Source: Apostichopus japonicus
Taxonomy: Eukaryota; Echinodermata; Holothuroidea; Aspidochirotida; Stichopodidae
Assembly: GCF_037975245.1 (NCBI RefSeq)
Contig: NC_092565.1
Location: 5,216,499 to 5,280,498, forward strand
Reading direction: 5' to 3'
Length of the DNA stretch: 64,000 nucleotides
Made by a program: the position numbers and the translations under genes. The notes beneath the pieces were generated by a model. It was not told the origin of the DNA and did not search any database. It worked only from the letters and a program-made list of their open reading frames with translations. Below, in pieces: positions 57,985-64,000 of the stretch (position 1 is the stretch's first letter; every line of letters starts with the position of its first letter).

Positions 57985-58336
57985 TTGTTCAAGGCCAAGG
58001 CCCTCTCACACGACTTTACAACTTAACCCTGGTCATTGGTAACTTGTCACACCTACACACCAAAGTGTGCACAATTCAATCAATCTCTCCTGGGGCACCA
58101 CAGTGCACCACATCCAGGGGTACTTCCCATAGGGTGCAGCCACAAACCGGCGCACGCAACTATATTTACAAGTTACCTCGCAAGTCCCCATTTATACACC
58201 TGGGTGAAGAGAGGCAATGGAGATAAAGTGTCTTGCCCAAGGACACAACGCAATGATCTGGCCAGGACTCCAATCTGTAATCCTTAGATCACAGGTCCAC
58301 TGCCTTAACCACTTGACCACAATGCCCTCTCCTACA
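57985..58336 (-). repeat. tRNA-derived SINE, minus strand
   Basis: Read on the minus strand: A-box-like TGGTCAAGTGG (58319-58309), degenerate B box GATTGGAGTCC (58275-58265), then TTGTGTCCTTGGGCAAGACA, a core I recognise from SINEs spread through many marine animals. Family name not assigned. Confidence 0.65.
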
Positions 58337-60244
58337 CCCTCCCTCACCTACAAGAGTAATACGACAAGAAAAATGTCAGTATATTGTTGAGAAGTTATCC
58401 ACTGTGCAGTATCAAGAAAAGAGCAAAATAGAAAAAAGAAGTATCTAAGATAACTCTGGTGATGAAAAAGAGAAAAGAAGATTATTCCTGATTGGCTGTT
58501 ATCTTCATCTAATAAGTTGACCAATAAAAACTGTAAATAGTGACATTTAATTTCATTTGTGACACAGATCATGATTTGATTTCAGATAGTACGACTAGTA
58601 CAGCCTCTCTGGAAACAAACACACTCAGAAAATGTCGGCAGCAGCAAAGTAAACTGCATTTTGGGTGTAGAAGAACAAAAATTAAATTACAGTAGCTTTT
58701 ATGTCACACCTTCAAAGATGTATGTAATACCCTATTCCCACGCCTGCCCTGCTTCACACTCACACCTCAACACGCCCCCCCAACAAACCCACCCCACATA
58801 TATATTATATATGTCTTAGTGTCCAATGTTGTTGTGTTAGCCTGATAAATACCATAGACTTTTAATATGCAATATTCCTCTTTTTTTTAATGCAGCTTCC
58901 AAAAATCAAAATTTGTAGAAATGATATAATTTTTCTCTTGAAAGAAATCTGTCGCATGATGAAAAATTAACATAAATGAAAGGATTTATCTACCCAATCG
59001 TGACATTAACGATGGCATTTTGTGCATCTGATTGGCTTCAGAGTGACTAAAAGCAGAACCTACAATTGATATTAAATATCTTTACATAACTGTGGCCATT
59101 TAGTAACATTCCAAATAAAAAAATCCAAAAATTTATACTTAGTTACATAATCAAAAGGAACCAATTATAATAAGGGAAAGTTTGTGAATACTCAACAAAT
59201 ATGAAGAATATGAAAAGTAAAAAAAAATCAAACAACAAAAAATATATCTAGTGATTAATTGAACGTGTGGATTCTTAGAATCCTGGATTGCAACAGTCCA
59301 CTAAAAGACTACATTTACCTTTCCCTATCTTCTGAAAAACAAATAAACAAAGTAAACAAATATAATGTTGGCTGAACTATTCAAGTTTAGGCTCAAATTT
59401 CTGAGCTTAAATTTACACAACTGGTTTGATAATTCTGGCAAAGATTACACTCTATTATTGTCCTATGTTGTGTGGGCTAAGATAAAATAGAAAGGCATCT
59501 TAAAAAAAAAAAACCCACCCTGCAAGCATTTTATAACAATACTGAAATAGGTGTAACAATTTCAAGGCTAAAGTAGGGGACAGTTATCTCGAAGTAAAAC
59601 TGCAAAGAAAAATATGTCTCATGTTATACTTTCTGAGCAGCTGCGCCATCACTTGTGAAGAACTTTATGAAGTGATCTAAACATGGGATTAACGAGTTTT
59701 TATCCCCCTACTTTGCCTCTTTGGAAAGAGCTCCTTGAAATGTCACTTATTTTGCCCACTAAAATAGAAGAAACAAATTCGGTTTTGAGCGGCAGGTACC
59801 GAGGGAGTGGACAGGGACAGGGAGAAGAGATGCGACTCCACTTAAAATGGACTTTTATGAAATTGAACGAAGGGATGTGAGAACTTGAAATTATATTTCA
59901 CATGTATTTACCCGAGCGAGCCAAATATGTCGGAAAATATCTATAATAACTAAACATGGCCAATATATGAATTAATGACTCTTTTATGGACAAAAAGGAA
60001 TGTGGAATTGACAAACTTGAGCAATTTTATCCAACTTCACAAAACCAATTTGTGTGAGAAAATTACAGTTCTTTCCCCTTTCCCCCCTCCCTCCCCCCCC
60101 TCCCTCAAATAGCTGGCCATTTACTTATTGCTAGCTTGCCGTCTCGGACTTAAACCGCGAGAGATTCTTCCGAAAGGAAATAAATAAACCGTCCAAAAAC
60201 TTCGCTAAAGGAGAAAATTACATACGTGGATAAATGAACAATGC

Positions 60245-60250
60245 TTTATT
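60245..60250 (-). promoter_or_regulatory. candidate poly(A) signal, huntingtin
   Basis: AATAAA on the minus strand about 315 bases after the huntingtin stop, followed by TGTTCATTT. Confidence 0.35.
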
Positions 60251-60562
60251 GTCTACCACAGAAGGCAAAATGGAGGTAAATAAACAATTCTAGGATCAGA
60301 ATTTACCTGTTAGTTAGTATTCTAAAAAAGTACATGGAGAAGCAATCTATTATGCAAAAATACTCTAATACCTCACCAAATCTATCAGAAATAAGTCAAG
60401 CTCTCCCAGATCGGATTGCTTTTCTGTTTTACTTTTCGAAAGTATTGCATAACATTCAAACGTGACAAACACCGAGTGAACCAAGTAAACTTGGCCGACC
60501 GGGTAACCTTTTTGCTTTCCGACATTCACTCATAGTTTAATATATCGATGCTCTTCGCAGGA

Positions 60563-60658
60563 TCACAGCTGGTTCAATAACGCACTGTACGCAATTTCAG
60601 ATGCACAGACTGTCTGGAACGTGGACACGAAAGCTCGGCGAGCTGAACTCTCCGTGAT
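60563..60658 (-). CDS. HTT: huntingtin last coding exon
   Basis: Acceptor TTTTTTCAG; 31 codons, then TGA at 60565-60563. [20 protein letters not shown] aligns with [20 protein letters not shown]. Confidence 0.92.
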   Translation of the reverse strand: MTESSARRAFVSTFQTVCASEIAYSALLNQL

Positions 60659-63600
60659 CTGAAAAAAATCGAAGCAGTCCATTTTGTTAAAGAGAAAGAA
60701 AAAAGAAGCAAAAAAAAAAAAGTACACCTTTAAAGAATTTATTTATTAAATGATATATTGATTTTAAGAATAAAGGGCATCTTAGAAACATTTAAATTTT
60801 GAGCATATTTTTAATGATGTCATATCTCCTTGAAATTTTTTTCTTTGAAGTGGGCGATACAAGAGCATTCGGAAGTCTCTACTCCCCATCCAGATACATT
60901 TATCAAACAATCTTTTACAAATTCTGTGGACGTAAACGAAAATTATTTCTCTTCGGATATTACCTTAACAATTGAACATGAAACCCTTTGACATAGCTCA
61001 TGCTAATGTCATTTGTCTATTTATATTATCAAACTGGCTTTTAATACTTACTTGTAACAATTTTAATATGGATGTGGCTAATCAATTACATGATGTATGG
61101 ACAGAATTAGTATTACAATAAAAGAGTCTGCCAAACATGTAGGGACACGAGAGGAGGGTTAGCTGCAGGGAGTGGAGTGGGGGGTGGGGGGTATAGGGTT
61201 TAGAAGATGCATTGCAGGAGGGAGAAGGTGTGGTACTAACCTGACCGTGGTAGAAATCTTTGGCAAATAAAACAAACAGCTCCCTGTCCAGGGTGTCCAG
61301 CTTACCCATACGACTCAGTACTAACGGAAGTCTGAAATACTCGGTCAAGGAGAAAACAAATGTTACCATGGAAAGTAAGTAAATGACAATCAAAGAGTGC
61401 ATATGTCTTATTTGTTTCATATCAAAGCCTCATGAAAATATAACATAGTAACAATGGAACTAAAAGAATGTCAAAAGTTGCAAGTGATTTTCATAGACCC
61501 TGAGAGCATGTTGTTTTACTGTTTACACAGTTGGATATATGAGCGACTCAATCGGCTGTTCATAATGACAAAAGCATTCCATGTTTTCAGCAAAATGAAC
61601 TTGTTTGTTGTAAAGGCAAACAGTGGTCATAGTGTAAGGAGATTAGATCTTCATGTAATTCACAAGATGGTGGACCAAGAAAAGCTTTTGATATTCTAAA
61701 TTTTCAAATTGAAAAATGCTTCATCTCACTTTCCACTGTATTTCCCATCATGCAGTTCACTCCCAGCATGCAATTCACCATGTTACTATGCAGGAACTAT
61801 TCCTGATTCAATTGGCCTCATGGCACTTGAACACAATGATTGACTGTCATAGCTGTCAATATTCCTTTACCAGCAGGATTCACAGGTACAATGTTCTGTA
61901 CTGTACTGTTTTGGTTTTGACAAGAAGAAGATATTTTCAAGATTTTAAACCATCTGTTGTGACATTAATTATGGCATTGCTTTCAGGTAGTTTCGCTTCA
62001 TATGCGAGTGGCTACAACGAGCAAAACAAAGCAGTCCCTGATCAAATTTGAATTTCAAACAAAAGGATACAGATTCTGAACCCACTGATTGGTGGAAGCA
62101 CACATGAAGAAAACGGAGAGGCTCCATATCGCCATGGCAACGGGTGTACGCTGGGTGAAATTTGACAACGAGAGTAGGACCCAATCCTGGACGAGTTCTG
62201 ACTGGCCTTGACGATGGAGACCCGCAAATACCTAAAATGATACAAATTTTAGATGAAACATTAATATTTATGAAGAAAAGAATGCAAAAATGTTATAACT
62301 GATTTATTCTAGACAGAAAAAAAATTAATTGGAATATCGAAAAGTCATTCATATGTAGGTGAACAAATTATCACCTCCCTGAGCACTTTAGAGAGGCCAA
62401 CAGTATCACTGTTAACTGTGCTAAAACTTATATTTGAAGATTTTTGAAGATATTTTATGACTTTTGTGGCAACACTGACATAACACCTCAAGAAGAAAAG
62501 AATCCTTGTGGGTCTACAAATAACTTGAAACTAATCTGAAAACAGAGGTTTTACATATATATATTATAACCCTTGAACATCCAACTTATTTTTGTCCTGT
62601 CTGGCCCCCCAAAGAAATTGAAATTGACCACTGGTGCATAACATCTCTCTAAAATGAGTTAAATGCCAATTTTTTTTTTCCACTTTCCTCAATCTAGCTA
62701 AGTTACAAATAGTACCTTGGTGTAAAACTAAAAAAAGAAGATGGAGGGGGAGGGGGAAGGGGGCGAAATTAAGCTATCGTTACAAAAATTGTCTGCTTGA
62801 AAATCATGAGTATTTTCGTATTTACCCTGTAGACGATTGTGGCCATCAGCTGTGGATGGGGTTGCTGGTTAGAGAGAAACTCCCCGATGACTTTATTCAT
62901 CACATCCTGAGGAGAGAAGAAATCTTCTAGGAAGGTTGGCAGGACCTCGGCGACCAGACTAGCTTCTGTCGGATAACCTTTCCTTATTCTGATTAAAGAT
63001 AAAAAGGGTGAAAAATCACATTTGTGGAATTTTGTCCAGTAATCAGCTATTAAATATGAAGGTCTTGAAGTCACGGTGTCCGAGACGAAGGATCTTTGAC
63101 TGGTTATTTTGCCCGCAACTTCACCCGCTTCATCCAAAAAATTTAATAGTTATGATAATATATATTAAATGTGGCGGTATCCAATAACTTCTACTTTGAA
63201 AAGTCAAACCAGCATTGAGACAGTTTAAAAAGCTCTCATAGTGAAGAATTGTTTCATAAATTTTAGAATCACTAATTTCTTCACACAAATTGTGCACAGA
63301 AAAAAATAATGCTATAAATACCGCAGTCTAAATACCAAAGTGAGAGCCCCCCAAATTATAACACTGATATTTTCTGTTTTACTTTTTTGACAAATGACAA
63401 AGTACTGTACCATATACTTATGGGTATGTATGTGGGTAGAGAACGGTGGAGGGTTAGAATATGATTTTCAGAATATGATTAAAAAAAAAAAATTGTTTTT
63501 CACTAAAAAAAAGAAGAAAAGAAGTAAGACGCTACATCTCACCTGTCAAACAGTATTGACTGTCTCTCGAGGGCTTGGACAAACTCCTCTGGATCGCTGG

Positions 63601-63731
63601 AATCGACATCATCGTCCGGTTGGTCTCCAGCGGGGAAGGTTCTCCTGGATAACTCCTCCCTCGTGTACGAGCTGGTCAGCAACAGCCCTAACGCTGGAAG
63701 AGCGTGGACTGGTGATGATGGTAGACACAAC
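60563..63731 (-). CDS. HTT: huntingtin, last five coding exons
   Basis: Huntingtin is a very large HEAT-repeat scaffold, stabilised by HAP40, with roles in vesicle transport and autophagy. Exons 63731-63543, 62988-62826, 62231-62071, 61331-61241, 60658-60563 join in frame (232 aa and stop) and align along the whole C-terminal HEAT domain of vertebrate huntingtin. Marks are [90 protein letters not shown] and RRAFVSTF. The protein ends ALLNQL, about nine residues before the position of the human end. The rest of the gene lies to the right. Identity is not in doubt; only the 3' UTR extent is. Confidence 0.97.
61241..61331 (-). CDS. HTT: huntingtin exon (second from last)
   Basis: Acceptor TATTTCAG, donor [25 protein letters not shown] matches LPHVISRMGKLEQVDVNLF. 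Confidence 0.96.
62071..62231 (-). CDS. HTT: huntingtin exon (third from last)
   Basis: Acceptor TTTTAG, donor [26 protein letters not shown] and [18 protein letters not shown] match the human segment. Confidence 0.96.
62826..62988 (-). CDS. HTT: huntingtin exon (fourth from last)
   Basis: Acceptor TTAATCAG, donor [25 protein letters not shown] and [17 protein letters not shown] are nearly identical to human. Confidence 0.97.
63543..63731 (-). CDS. HTT: huntingtin exon (fifth from last)
   Basis: Acceptor CTCTCAG, donor [25 protein letters not shown] and [15 protein letters not shown] match the vertebrate region MAALGLMLTCMYT...AMERVSVLFD. Confidence 0.94.
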
Positions 63732-63741
63732 CTGAGAGAGG

Positions 63742-63870
63742 TAAAAATAAAAATAAATAAATAAATAAAAAATTAATAAATAAATAAATAAATTAATAAA
63801 TAAATACATACATACACAAATAAATAAATTAATTAATTAATTAATAAATAAATAATTCAATAAATAAATA
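63742..63870. repeat. AAAT tetranucleotide microsatellite
   Basis: (AAAT)n with a short CATA interruption, in a huntingtin intron 11 bases from the exon acceptor. Confidence 0.92.
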
Positions 63871-64000
63871 AATGGAAGTCAGTAATATCACAGCAGTTAA
63901 GAATGTTATAATCAATCATCGATAATCAGGCAGTTATTTTTACGATGCTTAAGCATCCACGAATGTGGGAGAAGCCCGCGAGGGCTCATGGTTTACAACT

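Larger units (their letters stand above)
56197..60562. other. intergenic between subtilase and huntingtin 3' ends
   Basis: Contains the convergent 3' UTRs. AATAAA on + at 57039 and 57221 could end the subtilase mRNA. On - a hexamer at 60250-60245 could serve huntingtin. It also holds a very G-rich stretch at 57410-57450 and a SINE at 57985-58336. No gene seen. Confidence 0.5.
60659..63542 (-). other. huntingtin introns within the window
   Basis: Between the five exons the introns are 0.55-0.75 kb, AT-rich, with a G-rich run near 61160-61195. No other feature is visible. Confidence 0.6.

Overview
The window is intron-rich animal DNA. Coding exons are short, bounded by GT-AG introns (one GC-AG), and embedded in AT-rich sequence full of satellites, SINE-like repeats, poly-G/poly-C tracts and DNA-transposon remnants. 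Family resemblance of the encoded proteins and the repeat style suggest a marine invertebrate, most likely a deuterostome such as an echinoderm. The species cannot be fixed from sequence alone.

Four protein-coding genes can be assembled exon by exon with consistent reading frames. (1) Adducin, + strand, 1123-13281: eight 3' exons covering part of the head domain through the C-terminal MARCKS-related lysine-rich tail. The 5' exons lie left of the window and a long 3' UTR probably follows to about 17.3 kb. (2) An Abraxas-family MPN- scaffold, - strand, 36360 down to 25658: nine exons, 419 aa, complete, ending in an SxxF motif. (3) A secreted proteinase-K-like subtilase, + strand, 49291-56196: eight exons, 400 aa, complete, with intact Asp/His/Asn/Ser catalytic residues but altered substrate-binding motifs. 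(4) Huntingtin, - strand, 63731 down to 60563: the last five coding exons, the rest lying to the right. Adducin and huntingtin are also close neighbours on human 4p16.3, so the window may preserve an old linkage.

The most striking structure is not a gene. Between the Abraxas gene and the subtilase lies a foldback-type mobile element of about 9.8 kb (37010-46816). It is flanked by an exact 9-bp target-site duplication. Each inverted arm has a unique terminal segment followed by an array of about 179-bp satellite units (about 20 copies left, 14 right), and each unit contains its own long inverted repeat. The left array shows a recent higher-order duplication. A second, hAT-like element (42001-43311) is nested in the loop. 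I could find no transposase.

Other repeat territory: 19.9-23.7 kb holds a mosaic of about 0.6-kb hairpin-bearing repeats, then a cluster of tRNA-like Pol III promoter modules, then a 48-bp minisatellite. hAT-like miniature elements with 8-bp duplications or related termini sit in introns of adducin and the subtilase. Two minisatellites lie almost against Abraxas splice sites.
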